From Bubalus kerabau (lineage: Eukaryota; Chordata; Mammalia; Artiodactyla; Bovidae), in the NCBI RefSeq assembly GCF_029407905.1, contig NC_073633.1:25806501-25870500 (forward strand): 64,000 bases of DNA, read 5' to 3'. Of this stretch, positions 11,101 to 20,940 are shown one piece after another. Each line of letters opens with the position of its first letter. Positions within the stretch are counted from its first letter, which is position 1. The notes under the pieces were generated by a model. The model saw only the letters and a program-made list of their open reading frames with translations, was not told the origin of the DNA and searched no databases. Both the position numbers and the translations under genes were made by a program.

Positions 11101-14100
11101 TCAGCAAAAGAGACACAGATGTAAAGAACAGTCTTTTGGACTCTGTGGGAGAGGGCGAGGATGGGATGATTTGGGAGAATGGCATTGAAACATGTATATT
11201 ATCATATGTGAAACAAACTGCCAGTCCAGGTTTGATGCATGATACAGGGTGCTCAGGGCTCTGTGCACTGGGATGACCCAGAGGGATGGGATGGGTAGGG
11301 AGGTGGGAGGGGGGTTCAGGATGGGGAACACATGTATACCCGTGGCAGATTCATGTCAATATATGGCAAAACCAATACAATATTGTAAAGTAAAAAATAA
11401 ATAAATAAATAAAACTGAAAAAAAAAATAATTATGAGACACTGAGGAAATTGAATATTAACTGACTAATGGATAATATTAGGGAATTATTTTATCATGAC
11501 GTGGTTATATTTAAGAAAGGAGTACCTATCTTTTAGAGACAGGTTCTGAAATATTTACAAATTGAAATAATATATCTGACTTTGGCTTCAAAATAATCTA
11601 GATGGGGTGGCAGGAGATGGGATTGTCCAGAAAAAGGAAAACTGGCCATGAGCTAAGAATTGGTGAAGCAGAGTGATGGATACAAGGAATAGGAAATACT
11701 AAGAGGGATAGTATGAACTCTTGTACTTTTGTAGCTCTTCACCATATTGTACAAGAGACATTCAGAAGTATGAATCAATAACTAAAACAAAAGGTGATAT
11801 GAAAAACAGAAGAAGTATGTATAAAGTATAGAAATAATAATTAAGAGGTGACTTTAGTGTGGAAGTCAAGTGTTCCGGGCACAGAGATACAAAACTGTTA
11901 TACACTACATGGTGTATAAAAGAACTAAACCTACCCTATAGGTTAGGTAATAAATAACCTACATAAGAACTTATGTGGTACATAAAATGTGAAGTGGTAG
12001 CTGTGGATGACATTGGAGAGAGAAGATCTGGAGGAACCCCATCTTAAGGGAACTAGGTGTCACTCTGAAGGGTCGGAAGGAAACAGGCGATAGGACATTA
12101 AAGGGTTTTGAAAAGGCAGTTAAATGTTCAGATTTGTAACTGCAAGAGTAATTATGATGCTCAAAGAGATTGGTGCAAAAAAATTTTTTTTTTCTAAATG
12201 CTTCCATATCAAAAGCAGGGGACTTCCCTGGTGGTCAAGTGGTTAAGACTCCATGCTTCCACTTCAAGGGGCATGAGTTCCATCCCTGGTTGATGAACTA
12301 AGATTCCACATGCTGTGCAGTGCAGTCAGAAAGTTAAGTTTTGGTTTGAACAAAACAATATTATTTGCTCTGTAATCAAAGCAATATTATCTCTTACACT
12401 GGGGCCTAAGTTCCTCAACCTGCTCAGTAGTGACAAAGAACTCAACTATACTGTTTCAGAAGTCTTATATGGTGACAGATAAACTCTTTCTTTTCAGGTA
12501 AAATAATCTTTGACTAAACAAAACCTTTTTTCAAAGGCATCATTGATTATCTCAGTTGTTCAATGTTTAAATTCAAGTGAAGGATGGAAAACTGGTCTGG
12601 TCTATTGATGAGATCGGGTCTTGATTTTATTCAAACAACTTGTATGGTAGTTATTTATGTATGTTAGCGAAACATAAGACTTCAAAGTCAGGCAACTATC
12701 GATCAGATCTTTTTTGTATAGTTCTTCTGTATGTTGTTGCCACCTCTTTTTAACATCTGCTTCTGTTAGGTCCATACCATTTCTGTCCTTTATTGTGCCC
12801 ATCTTTGCATGAAATGTTCCCTTGGTATCTCTAGTTTTCTTGAAGAGATCTCTACTCTTTCCTGTTCTATTATTTTTCTCTATTTCTTTGCATTGATCAC
12901 TGAGGAAGGCTTTCTTACCTTTCCTTGCTATTCTTTGGAACTCTGCATTCAAATAGGTATATCTTTCCTTTTCTCCTTTGCCTTTTGCTAGAATATGGTC
13001 CTGCCCATTTGTTTACAAACTGCCTATGGCTGCTTCTATGCTATAACAGCAGAGTTGAGTAGCTGCAACAGAGACTGCATGGCTTGCAAAGCCTAAATAT
13101 TTACTGACCTTTCAAGAAATATTTGTCTATCCCAACACTAAACTAATAAAAGTCTTTTTCTGTATTTTCATTTATGCCTCTTGCTCTGAATTTGTCTTTC
13201 TTTGTGAATTTACCTCTTTCCCTCTTCTCTCAATATCTTCTCTCTATTTCCTATTTTACTGATACCCCATCTTATCTGTTCTGCCTATTTGAATTTACTT
13301 AATAGACATTTATTTTATTTCTTTTTTTAAAATAATTTTTATTTGACTGTGCTCATTCTTCCTTGTTGCACGGGCTTTTCTCTAGTTGCAAAGAGCAGGC
13401 TTCAGTAGTTGTGGCTCAGTAGTTGTGGTTCCCAGGCTCTAGAATAAAGGCTCAATGGTTGCGGCACACGGGCTTAGCTGCTCCTCAGCATGTGGGATCT
13501 TCCTGGACCAGGGATCGAACCCAAGTCTCCTTCATTGGCAGTCAGATTCTTTACCACTGAGCCACCAGGGAAGCCCTATTTTATTTCTTAATTTTAAAGT
13601 GGAAAGGGCCCAACAAAATGGAAGAAAATGTTTGCAAATCATGTATCTGGATAAGGACTAGTACCTAGAATATATAAGAACCCTTACAACTAATAATAAA
13701 AAGACAATCTTTTAAAAAAAATGGGCAAGGGCAAAGTATCTGAATAGACATCACTTTAAAGATGACAAATAAATAGCCCATAAATACACAAGAAGATGCT
13801 CAACATCAGTTCAGTAAGTCAGTTCAGTCGCTCAGTCATGTCCAACTCTTTGCAACCCCATGAATTGCAGCACGCCAGGCCTCCCTATCCATCACCAACT
13901 CCCGGAGTTCACCTAAACTCATGTGCATCGAGTGGGTGATGCCATCCAGCCATCTCATCCTCTGTCGTCCCCCTCTCCTCCTGCCCCCAATCCCTCCCAG
14001 CATCAGGGTCTTTTCCAATGAGTCAACTCTTCGCATGAGGTGGCCAAAGTATTGGAGTTTCAGCCTCAGCATCAGTCCTTCCAATGAACACCCAGGACTG

Positions 14101-17100
14101 GTCTCCTTTAGGATGGACTGGTTGGATCTCCTTGCAGTCCAAGGGACTCTCAAGAGTCTTCTCCAGCACCACAGTTCAAAAGCATCAATTCTAAATGTAA
14201 ATCAAAACCACACCACGATACAAGTTCATACCACTAGGATGATTATAATAAAAAAAGACAGATAAAACAAATGTTGATTAGAATATGTCTCCATATTCTA
14301 TCCTTACACACTGCTGGTAAAAATGTAAAATAGGCAAGCACTTGGGAAAACAGTCTGGCAGTTTCAAAAGTTAAACACAGAACTACCATTTGACCCAGTG
14401 ATTTAATTCCTATGTATACATCCAAGAGATATGAATATATATGTCCACACAAAAACTTGTATACATGTGTTCATAGTGGCATTATTCATAATAATCAAAA
14501 GGTGGAAACAAATTAAATGTACCTCAACTGATGAATGAATACATGAAATGTATATCCATCTATAGTATTACTTGGTCATGGAAAGGAATGAAATACTAAT
14601 GAAGTTCTAATATTTTTACATGAATGAACCTTGAACACATTATGCTACGAGAAAGCAGAGCAGAATTCAGACAATAACAAATATATTATAAAATGTTAGA
14701 GATAAGATTTCCAATGAAAAATAAAGCAGGCTAAGTACACTTGGGGCTGCTATTTGAGATGAGTCAGTAAAAGTCTGACTGAGGAAAGAAAATGTGAGCA
14801 AAAGACAATCTAGACATTACTTGGATCAGTTATTCAACTTCACAGATTAGGAAAACACATTTTCAGACCTTGCTGACTTTACCAAACTGGCACTTCACTA
14901 AAGTGATGATTAACTGACCCTTTCCATGTATTTTATCTTGATTACTTGACCATGTGTAATTGGTCCCATGATTAGGTAGGTTAGAATTTAGACTACATAT
15001 AATTTCTCTACTGATCATTAACTAATCCTTGGTTTAGTTATTAACCAAAGCTCTGCTTTTTCTCCTGTCCATGTGACCTTGTTTACATTTCTGCTTGAGT
15101 CTCAGCTGGATTTTATCTCCTCATAATGTTAAATAGTATCTCAAATATGATGGTTCACCCAAGCAGCTAAAAACAGGATGCCGTGAAAGCCCTCATTTCC
15201 CTTCCTCCATCTCCAGAGTCAGGACTGATGACATCAAAGGGGAGACATCAAAGAAAAATGACATCTACTCTCTTCAGCCAAACATGACAAAGGACCATCT
15301 TCATGTTTAATAAAAGAATAACTCTCAAAATAATGAGAAGAACAGAGAAGAAAAATAGTGATAAAATCTCAAGAAACATGCCCAGATAAGAATCCCATGA
15401 GGCCATGAAATGATCTTGGTGGAGAACTAAAGAATGAAAGTGAAAAACCGAAATTTTTACAATTTGGGAACTCTCTCAAATCTGTCCTGTCTCCTCTTAA
15501 CCTCCTTCCACAACTCGATTGCTCCTGACTGAGTCAATAGCATGACAACATATCATGCATCAGGAAAAGAAAAATATCTTCTAAAGTTCAGACAACTAAT
15601 TATAAATACTAAATTAAGAATTAAATATATAAGCATTACTAAGAAAGGTTATTGAAAAATAAGAATAGAGAACAAGAAATCCCTTTTGAACTTAGGTCTA
15701 TAAGCAAAACTTTGAAAGCCAGGCTGCTAAGTCCACTACAGGGTCAGACCTATATATTCAAAGCAATTTTTAGAAGATTCACTAAATCTGCACAGAAGGA
15801 TAATGAAGCTGCCTAGAAGCATCTTTACCCTCAAAAATGACTTAATAGAACTAGGAACTACAAGATTCAGCTACATAGTGTTTTTTACAGCCTATCACAG
15901 ATTCTAGGTCAGTAAAAAGTTAATTGTTGAGATTTGTATTATCAGGGAAGAAAGCAAATAGGGCAGCCAATTTCTCCCCACTGTATACAAATGTACGAAT
16001 GCAGTTTAAAGAGAACCTTTGGAAAAGAAATAAGATGCAATTATAACTTGCCTGGAAAATCAGAATGTCTTCACTGTTATTTCTCATACCTGAGAGATGT
16101 GACTAAAGTACTGCAAAGCAGTCTCCACAGGGTTTCTGAAGTACATCTTCTCCTGAGGTTTCAGCTATCAAGAGAATAAGACACATCACAATGGAATGAA
16201 ATAAAATACTGGCAAATATGGTTAAAGATGTACCACCCTTTCTAAAGCACCAGATAGAATTTTACTGTGCTAGGTAAGAGTGTGATCACTACTGAACCAG
16301 GAGACGTAGACTGTATGTCTTAATCCTCCTTACCTCACACTTCTGTGGCAGTAGCCACAAACCCACAAATAATTCTTCTATCTCTTGTTTACCTCCTTTT
16401 CCACCTCAATTGTTATCTACCCATTTTGTTTCTTTTTTGGGGGCTGCATGGTGTAGCTTGGTGATCTTAGTTTCCTGACCAAGGATTGAACCCAGGTCTG
16501 CAGTGAAAGAACTGAGTCCTAACCACTGAACTGACAGGAAATTCCCCCCAACTTTCAGTTCATAGTCTCTGTATTCTTTTTATACTTCCTATACACCAGG
16601 AAACAGGATAAGATTGTGACAGAGAAGGAAAAACTTACATTATCAGAAAGAGCCAGATATTTGCAGGCAGTTCCACAAACAGCACATTTTTCTAGGGAGG
16701 AAAGGGAAAAAAATGTTTGGTTCTCACGGGTGTGAAGTAAGATTCTCCCAAAGTATGTGGTAAGTCAAGCGGGCTAGCTAGTGAAAAGAGGCTCTTACTG
16801 AATTCAGAATGTCACTGTGCTAAAAAAGGACCTCAACTTGAGCACCATGCCAGAAATCAGCGTTTCCAAACTTGTATGTTGATGAGAAGTAAGGCTTTCA
16901 CTCTGTACCTCTACCCATTCCTTTTTAATAAATTCCCAATTTTCTTCTACAAATGAGGGACAGTTGCCTCCCAGCAGTCATTGAGGGGTGTACATTTACT
17001 GTACTCTTGCCTGGAAAATCCCATGGATGGAGGAGCCTGGTAGGCTGCAGTCCGTGGGGTCGCGAAGAGTGGTACACGGCTGAGCGACTTCACTTTCCCT

Positions 17101-19400
17101 TTTCACTTTCATGCACTGGAGAAGGAAATTGCGACCCACTCTAGTGTTCTTGCCTGGAGAATCCCAGGGACGACGGGGCCTGGTGGGCTGCCGTCTATGG
17201 GGTCGCACAGAGTCGGACACGACTGAAGTGACTTAGCAGCAGCAGAAAGAGTACAAATGATCTCAACTTTAAGTTATTATTTTTTTATTCCATCTCCCTG
17301 ACAGTAGGCACACAATGGGTACCTGAAGAAATTCTCCAATTATTCCTGCCCTGTTTGCACTTTGCTAGTATTCCTGGATATCGTTTTGGAGCTCTCCTAC
17401 CCTCATTGTCTAATTGACTCAACATGAAAGATTTGAGAATTAAAATTCCTAATTTTCCTTTGAAGTTGAATTTTTAGTAGTGGTGCTGGTTATTGATTAA
17501 GATAAATGCCATGTCAGGAGAAAACATCATATGACATGTGCTTCACTGAGACAAACTGCTCCAAAGTGAGCTGCTGTTAGCATAGTAATAGCTTTGTCAC
17601 ATTAGCAGAGAACTTAAAAGGGTCATGAGATTTACACCTCAAAAAAGCTTCTCCAGAGGTGAGCTAACCTGACTCTTTTTCTTTGGGGATAAAGTTTTCC
17701 CAGTCTTCCTCCTGTATTATTGCCAGAATCAGCTAGCACATCCAAACCATTCTTCTATTTAAGAAAAAGACAAAACAAAGAAACTGCCACAGCTCTCCAT
17801 CACCTGCAGGATAAAGTTCAGGTTCTTTAGCCTGGTAGATAGAGCCTTCCATCATCTGGCCACTGTCTACCTCTCTAGCCTCATCTCTCACATTTCTCAT
17901 CTTATTCTTTTATGTTCTACCAATCCCAACCATGTGTACTTCCCTGTACTAAGTTTTATGATGCTATATTCCTTTATACATGATGTTCTTTTAAACTAGA
18001 ATTATCTTCCCTGCCTAATTCGCTTGGCAGACTCCAATTTATTACTCAAAACTTTATCAAAGTGGCACTTCTTCCATGAAATTTTCCCTGATCAAAGCAT
18101 CCTAAGTCCCTCTTCTGGACCTACATACCCAGAATACATACATACCTTGTAAGTTTTTTAGCACTTTAAAAAAAAAAAAAAAAAAAGACATATCTTAAAG
18201 TCCCACTTCTAAGATTTAACAGTTACAAGAACTTGGTCAAATCACCTCTTTGAATCAGCTCCCTACTTGTAAAGTGGGTCTATTAATAATTACCTCCTGG
18301 GGTTGTGTTAAGGATATATAAAATTAGTTCAGTTCAGTTCAGTCACTCAGTCGTGTCCGACTCTTTGCTACCCCGTGAACTGCAGCACGCCAGGCCTCCC
18401 TGTCCATCACCAACTCCCGGAGTTCACCCAAACTCACGTCCATTGAGTCGGTGATGCCATCCAGTCATCTCATCCTCTGTCACCCCCTTCTCCTCCTGCC
18501 CCCAATCCCTCCCAGCATCAGACTCTTTTCCAATGAGTCAGCTCTTCGCATGAGGTGGCCAAAGTATTGGAGTTTCAGCTTTAGCATCATTCCTTCCAAA
18601 GAACACCCAGGACTGATCTCCTTTAGAATGGACTGGTTGGGTGTCCTTGCAGTCCAAGGGACTCTCAAGAGTCTTCTCCAACACCACAGTTCAAAAGCAT
18701 CAATTCTTCGGTGCTCAGCTTTCTTCACAGTCCAACTCTCATATCCATACACGACCACTGGAAAAACCATAGCCTTGACTAGATGGACCTTTGTTGGCAA
18801 AGTAATGTCTCTGCTTTTGAATATGCTATCTAGTTGGTCATAACTTTCCTTCTAACAAAATCAGGACACGTGAAAACCACAAAGGTATTACCCACCACTA
18901 TCATCATCGTCAATATTTCTAAACAAATTAACTTGACAGACTATACCACTTTCCATTAGAAATGGCTCTTGTCATCAACCACTTTCCCAATTTCTAGTCA
19001 TCATTTTTATTTTTCTCTCTTTTCTCTAGTCAGTCTGATAATTTTGTGGCTTTCCCTGCTACAGGCTTCAGAACATGGACAAGCACCTTTTGATGTTCAA
19101 ATAATAGATATTCCATTTGCTAAATCATTCTTTGTTAATGGATTCCTCCAATTTTCATAATCAACAGTTTCCTATTATACTCACAGCACATTTGACCTCC
19201 TAAGTGGTATTTATTCCAAGTTACACAGAGAAATGGCTAATCATTATTTCTAGAGTTTAAAACATTTTTGCCTGAATCTGAAAACAGTTAAGTCACTCAC
19301 CCAGAATCACACATTTTTTACAGAAAATATGGCCACAGTTGGTGACAAAGAAATGGGCCCCATCTTTTCGGAAACATCGGTTGCAGTGAAACCAATCCAT
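2702..19400 (-). CDS. RNF212B: RNF212B, RING finger protein 212B (10 coding exons, 3' end outside window)
   Basis: Paralogue of the meiotic E3 ligase RNF212/Zip3 family, which stabilises recombination intermediates on synapsed chromosomes and promotes crossovers. Joining minus-strand exons 19401-19301, 16691-16639, 16164-16090, 6097-5982, 5360-5300, 4633-4605, 3638-3592, 3360-3318, 3163-3103 and 2750-2702 gives 634 coding bases, residues 1-211, with no stop and compatible phases at every junction. A C3HC4-type RING is formed by C6, C9, C22, H24, C27, C30, C36 and C39. Residues about 77-135 are heptad-rich and probably coiled coil. From about 136 the protein is Ser/Thr/Pro/Arg-rich, as in the family. 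Human RNF212B is about 300 residues as I recall, so roughly the last 90 are missing to the left. Coding and promoter variation at RNF212B has been linked to recombination rate in cattle (published association work). All junctions are GT-AG. Identity rests on remembered similarity plus gene order next to SLC7A8. Confidence 0.93.
3103..3163 (-). CDS. RNF212B: RNF212B coding exon 9
   Basis: 61 bases, completing Ser175 and running to Gln195. The peptide is rich in Ser (RSSSVES) and ends FSNLGQ. Acceptor CAG, donor GTAAGT. Confidence 0.9.
3318..3360 (-). CDS. RNF212B: RNF212B coding exon 8
   Basis: 43 bases, residues 161-174 plus two bases (VTPRPISQHSSQVV). Acceptor TTTTAG, donor GTGAGT. Only 154 bp separates it from exon 9. 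Confidence 0.88.
3592..3638 (-). CDS. RNF212B: RNF212B coding exon 7
   Basis: 47 bases. The first base completes Arg145; it then encodes LNTPRPVGITSPSQS. Acceptor CTTGCAG, donor GTAGAG, a weaker donor than its neighbours. Confidence 0.88.
3639..4604. other. RNF212B intron with simple-sequence and old L2/MIR-like sequence
   Basis: 3690-4010 is pyrimidine-rich and contains CCATC/CATC-type low-complexity sequence (about 3915-3975). About 4255-4325 resembles the 3' end of an L2 or MIR element, ending in the typical AATGAATATTTATTGAACAAATGAAT-like tail. No coding evidence. Confidence 0.5.
4605..4633 (-). CDS. RNF212B: RNF212B coding exon 6 (29-nt microexon)
   Basis: Encodes residues 136-144 (ESPSWYQGS) plus two bases of Arg145. 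The acceptor (revcomp) is TTTTCACCTACAG, the donor GTCAGT. Its 29-base length is not a multiple of three, so skipping it would shift the frame. Residue 140 is Trp where I recall Arg in human. Confidence 0.87.
5300..5360 (-). CDS. RNF212B: RNF212B coding exon 5
   Basis: 61 bases, residues 115-135, ending KKFQAIMK. Charged, helical continuation of the coiled coil (LRKENGELKK). Acceptor TTTGCCTAG, donor GTGAAT. Confidence 0.9.
5982..6097 (-). CDS. RNF212B: RNF212B coding exon 4 (coiled coil)
   Basis: 116 bases, residues 77-114 plus two bases. Begins VWSFQKKQTDLL and continues through a Glu/Gln-rich helical segment (ITELEAAMQES). The acceptor is a TAG directly before GTGTGG; the donor is GTAAGT. 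The largest coding exon here. Confidence 0.92.
6098..8158. other. RNF212B large intron, left part
   Basis: AT-rich intronic DNA. No exon and no confidently named repeat in 6098-8158. 7130-7330 is a locally GC-richer patch with CCCCT-type runs that I could not assign. Open frames here are short and have no recognisable motifs. Confidence 0.45.
8159..8186. repeat. (TG)14 microsatellite
   Basis: Uninterrupted TG dinucleotide run followed by CATG. It lies in the large RNF212B intron and is a likely length polymorphism. Confidence 0.95.
8335..8489 (+). mobile_element. CHR-type tRNA-derived SINE (interrupted)
   Basis: Begins with the GACTTCCCTG-like head and carries a degenerate B-box (GGTTCAATCCC). 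Its A-rich tail (GCCAAATAAATAAAT) reappears at about 8768-8785, after the Bov-A2 insertion. Confidence 0.85.
8490..8762 (-). mobile_element. Bov-A2 SINE (dimer)
   Basis: Starts with a (CTG)n run and GCTAAGTC…TTCAGTCGTGTCCGACTC. Two related monomers are separated by AAAAGCAAAAGTGAAGT, and it ends CCTTCTCC. It is inserted inside the neighbouring CHR SINE. Confidence 0.9.
8786..9062 (+). mobile_element. Two Bov-tA SINE units in tandem
   Basis: The first, truncated unit (8786-8890) and the second, fuller unit (8891-9062) both carry the tRNA-like head (GCTGGTAAAGAATC, CAATGCAGGAGAC). The second continues through the A monomer to GAACACGACTAAGC. Confidence 0.85.
9178..9285 (-). mobile_element. CHR-type SINE
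   Basis: Antisense copy reading GGCCATGCCATGTGGCATG and ending ACCACCAGGGAATTCCC on the plus strand. Confidence 0.85.
10086..10694 (+). pseudogene. L1 ORF2 fragment: RT core joined to distal sequence
   Basis: The first part encodes the L1 RT segment with IDAEKAFDKIQH and SLFADDMSLY motifs and ends near KYLGIYLQ. The remaining 23 residues come from the ORF2 3' region after the internal deletion. No complete ORF2 exists in this copy. Confidence 0.9.
10715..11188 (+). pseudogene. L1 ORF2 C-terminal fragment
   Basis: Encodes the familiar L1 ORF2 tail (WRFLKKLEIELPYDPAILLLG, then YTMEYYSAIKKN) up to the stop before the 3' UTR. It is out of frame with the RT fragment upstream. Confidence 0.88.
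11283..11300 (+). other. G-quadruplex motif in L1 3' UTR
   Basis: Four GGG runs separated by 2-nt loops, followed by further G-runs to about 11324. L1 3' UTR G-quadruplexes are a known conserved feature of mammalian L1. Confidence 0.75.
11447..12217. other. RNF212B intronic DNA, no feature recognised
   Basis: AT-rich, non-coding. No exon and no confident repeat match between the young L1 and the next SINE. Confidence 0.4.
12218..12335 (+). mobile_element. CHR-type SINE
   Basis: GGGGACTTCCCTGGTGGTC head and GTTAAGACTCCATGC, with a degenerate B-box, ending around the GTGCAGTCAG segment. Confidence 0.88.
12690..13000 (-). mobile_element. BovB fragment lacking its 3' end
   Basis: The minus strand encodes the BovB linker before the RT (NAEFQRIARKGKKAFLSDQ to KKRWQQHTEELYKKD). 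The sequence stops within the ORF rather than at the BovB 3' terminus, unusual for a LINE copy made by target-primed reverse transcription. Confidence 0.88.
13005..13150 (+). repeat. Old mammalian DNA-transposon-like repeat
   Basis: Resembles a widespread mammalian MER-class sequence (TTTACAAACTGCCTATGGCTGC, then GTTGAGTAG…GCAACAGAGAC…GCAAAGCCTAAA). I cannot name the exact subfamily with confidence. Confidence 0.5.
13318..13578 (-). mobile_element. CHR-type SINE, long form
   Basis: Antisense: poly-T-rich start, CTTTTCTCTAGTTGC, AGTAGTTGTGG, GGGATCTTCCTGGACCAGGG, ending CCACCAGGGAAGCCC. Confidence 0.9.
13596..14740 (+). mobile_element. Old L1 (L1M-like) 3' part, split by BovB
   Basis: Two blocks (13596-13805 and 14190-14740) read as one old mammalian L1 3' ORF2/3' region: AATGGGCAA…GGCAAAGTATCTGAATAGACAT, then AATCAAAACCACAC…CTAGGATG and the CCACACAAAAACTTGTA segment. 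The BovB copy at 13805-14190 interrupts it. Confidence 0.8.
13805..14190 (-). mobile_element. BovB 3'-end copy (about 0.4 kb)
   Basis: Begins on the plus strand with the TCAG-rich tail complement (CAGTTCAGTCGCTCAGTC) and reads the BovB C-terminal coding end on the minus strand. 5'-truncated, as expected for this family. Confidence 0.92.
14741..16089. other. RNF212B intronic DNA, right end of the large intron
   Basis: AT-rich, non-coding; no repeat family recognised with confidence. The next feature is the exon-3 donor at 16089. Confidence 0.4.
16090..16164 (-). CDS. RNF212B: RNF212B coding exon 3
   Basis: 75 bases, exactly 25 codons (residues 52-76, LKPQEKMYFRNPVETALQYF then SHISQ). Acceptor TTGATAG, donor GTATGA. 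Phase 0 at both ends, so skipping would keep the frame. Confidence 0.93.
16428..16548 (-). mobile_element. CHR-type SINE
   Basis: Antisense copy with GGGGGCTGCATGGTG and TGAACCCAGGTC…CTGAACTGACAGGAAATTCCC. It lies between RNF212B exons 2 and 3. Confidence 0.8.
16639..16691 (-). CDS. RNF212B: RNF212B coding exon 2 (RING C-terminal half)
   Basis: 53 bases completing Glu34 and encoding KCAVCGTACKYLALSDN. It carries the last RING cysteines C36 and C39. Acceptor CCTCCCTAG, donor GTAAGT. Confidence 0.94.
17001..17248 (+). mobile_element. Bov-A2 SINE
   Basis: Two A monomers: CTTGCCTGGAAAATCCCATGG…GAGCGACTTCACTTT, then CACTGGAGAAGGAAATTGCG…GACTTAGCAGCAGCAG. Confidence 0.9.
17800..18160 (+). repeat. 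L2 LINE 3' region (ancient)
   Basis: Degenerate match to the L2 3' consensus: ACTCAAAACTTTATCAAAGTG…CTTCCATGAAATTTTCCCTGA. Followed by a 21-nt poly-A at about 18166-18186. Confidence 0.6.
18327..18855 (-). mobile_element. BovB 3'-end copy (about 0.5 kb)
   Basis: Plus strand begins AGTTCAGTTCAGTTCAGTC. The minus strand encodes the BovB C-terminal segment (KVHLVKAMVFPVVVYGYESW…LWCWRRLLRVPWTA). Located in RNF212B intron 1 of the coding region. Confidence 0.93.
18856..19300. other. RNF212B intronic DNA
   Basis: Non-coding, AT-rich, no recognised repeat. It ends at the donor of coding exon 1. Confidence 0.4.
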
Positions 19401-19401
19401 T
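19301..19401 (-). CDS. RNF212B: RNF212B coding exon 1 (start codon and RING N-terminal half)
   Basis: The ATG is at 19400-19398, one base after a strong acceptor (TTCTCTCTCTTTGCTGCAG). Residues 1-33 begin MDWFHCNRCF and carry RING ligands C6, C9, C22, H24, C27 and C30. Donor GTGAGT. The start is chosen because the family starts MDWFHC and no coding sequence precedes it within the exon. Confidence 0.95.
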
Positions 19402-20417
19402 CTGCAGCAAAGAGAGAGAACAACTCTGGGCATAACATAATTATATTTACTATAACATAATTATAGCTGTTCCAAAATCTACTTAATGCTTGCTCAGCTT
19501 CTGCTAACTTATTGGAATATGGGCATATTTTTGTGGAGTATTTCAATTGGTTGTAAGATATATCTTTAAAGTGTAAAAAAGCGGACTGCAGAGTATGCAA
19601 TGCCATTTTCTAAAAAGTATACATATTCAGAAAAGTAACAGGACAGTGATGATTTTTTTTTTGAATGGTGAGATTATGGATATTTGTTGTATGTATATGC
19701 TGTCTTTACACCGTTTTGTTTTCTAAGTTTTCTGTATTAATTCAGGTATTAATCTGTAATTAGAAAAAACAATCTTTAAAAAAAAGAACCATCTTCTTAT
19801 TTCCTAATAGTTTCCTGTGATACAGCAAGATGGAGCAAGGAGGAGGTAGTGGACAAAATATAGAAGATCACATATTAACCACTTGGGACACATTTTATCT
19901 AAGAGAAAGATGGTTTTTGAATGATGTCTCAGATTGTTTACATTTTCTTCTATTCCACAGAACCTCAGAATCATAGATCTAAAAGTGATCTTAAAAATCA
20001 TTTAACATTTTGTCCAATCCCATCCTTTTTTAAAAGATGCATTTGAAAAAATAATAAAAGATGCATTTGATATTCATTGAACAGCAAGATTTGAAATGAA
20101 GAAACTGACATTAAAAATACAGAACTGATACATACAGATCTGTCATTAGTTCATATATTTAATGAATTTATGTTTAATTTCATGAATATACTACGAGAAT
20201 GAAACAGGTTTGATTTTAATTTAAAATTAAATTGGGGGAAAAAACCAAAACAGAAGGTAAATTTTTTTCCCCACTTGTGTTTTTTCTTTAAAAACGTTAT
20301 AAAGTCGTTTATGGAGACATTTGCTCAAAGGATGTTGGCTAGTTTGCGCCACACTTTAACATTTTTGTCACACAAGGGCAAGATTCAAGACAAAAACACT
20401 GAATACGTATTTCAATA
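19402..20417. other. RNF212B 5' intron (upstream of start codon)
   Basis: AT-rich, non-coding. No confident repeat or exon. It separates the first coding exon from the CpG-rich promoter. Confidence 0.4.
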
Positions 20418-20640
20418 GGGCTTCCCAGATGGCGCTAGTGGTAAAGAATCCGACTGCTAATGCAGGATCTGTAAAGAGACACCGGTTCGATCCCTGGGTC
20501 GGGGAGATCCTCTGGAGGAGGGCACGACAAACAACTCCAGTGTGCTTGCCTGGAGAATCCCTTGGACAGAGGAGCCTGGCGAGCTACAGTCCATTCGGTC
20601 ACAAAGAGTCAGACACGACTGGAGCGACTGAGCATGCAAA
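20418..20640 (+). mobile_element. Bov-tA SINE
   Basis: GGGCTTCCCAGATGGCGCTAG head, CGGTTCGATCCCTGGGTCGG B-box region, CCTGGAGAATCCC…GACACGACTGGAGCGACTGAG. It sits about 300 bp from the CpG-rich promoter block. Confidence 0.92.
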
Positions 20641-20940
20641 CGTTTCAACGCAAAGACATTACACAGAGGCACGCACTTCAGATTTCTATTTGTTGCTCAC
20701 AGAAACACTAACTTCTCCCAGAAGTGAATCTAAAGAACCACTGGAAAGGTCCCAGTTATAATGCTCCCAGTTAGGCGGAGCAAGAAGAATTTTAATCAAA
20801 TGGGTTGACCAAATGAACTCTTTCAAAGAAGAGCCGTTAACAGGGTTTGTGAGGGTAAGACTCGCCCTATTTCTAAGGGCGATGGAGATTTGGCAAAGGC
20901 TCAAATTTACCAGTAGCTTTTTTTAAACTATATTCCCTAC

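Larger units (their letters stand above)
9811..11423 (+). mobile_element. Young L1 (artiodactyl), 5'-truncated and internally deleted
   Basis: L1 ORF2 sequence starts at about 9811, passes through the RT core with an FADD box (about 10399-10410), jumps at about 10622 to the ORF2 C-terminal end and continues through a G-rich 3' UTR to an A-rich (AAAT)n/poly-A end. Exact 23-bp target-site duplications at 9788-9810 and 11424-11446 define both boundaries and indicate a recent insertion. It lies antisense in the large RNF212B intron. Confidence 0.95.

Noticed and set aside
13836..14265. Opposed open frames of about 105-114 codons
   Set aside because: BovB C-terminal coding end and its antisense shadow.
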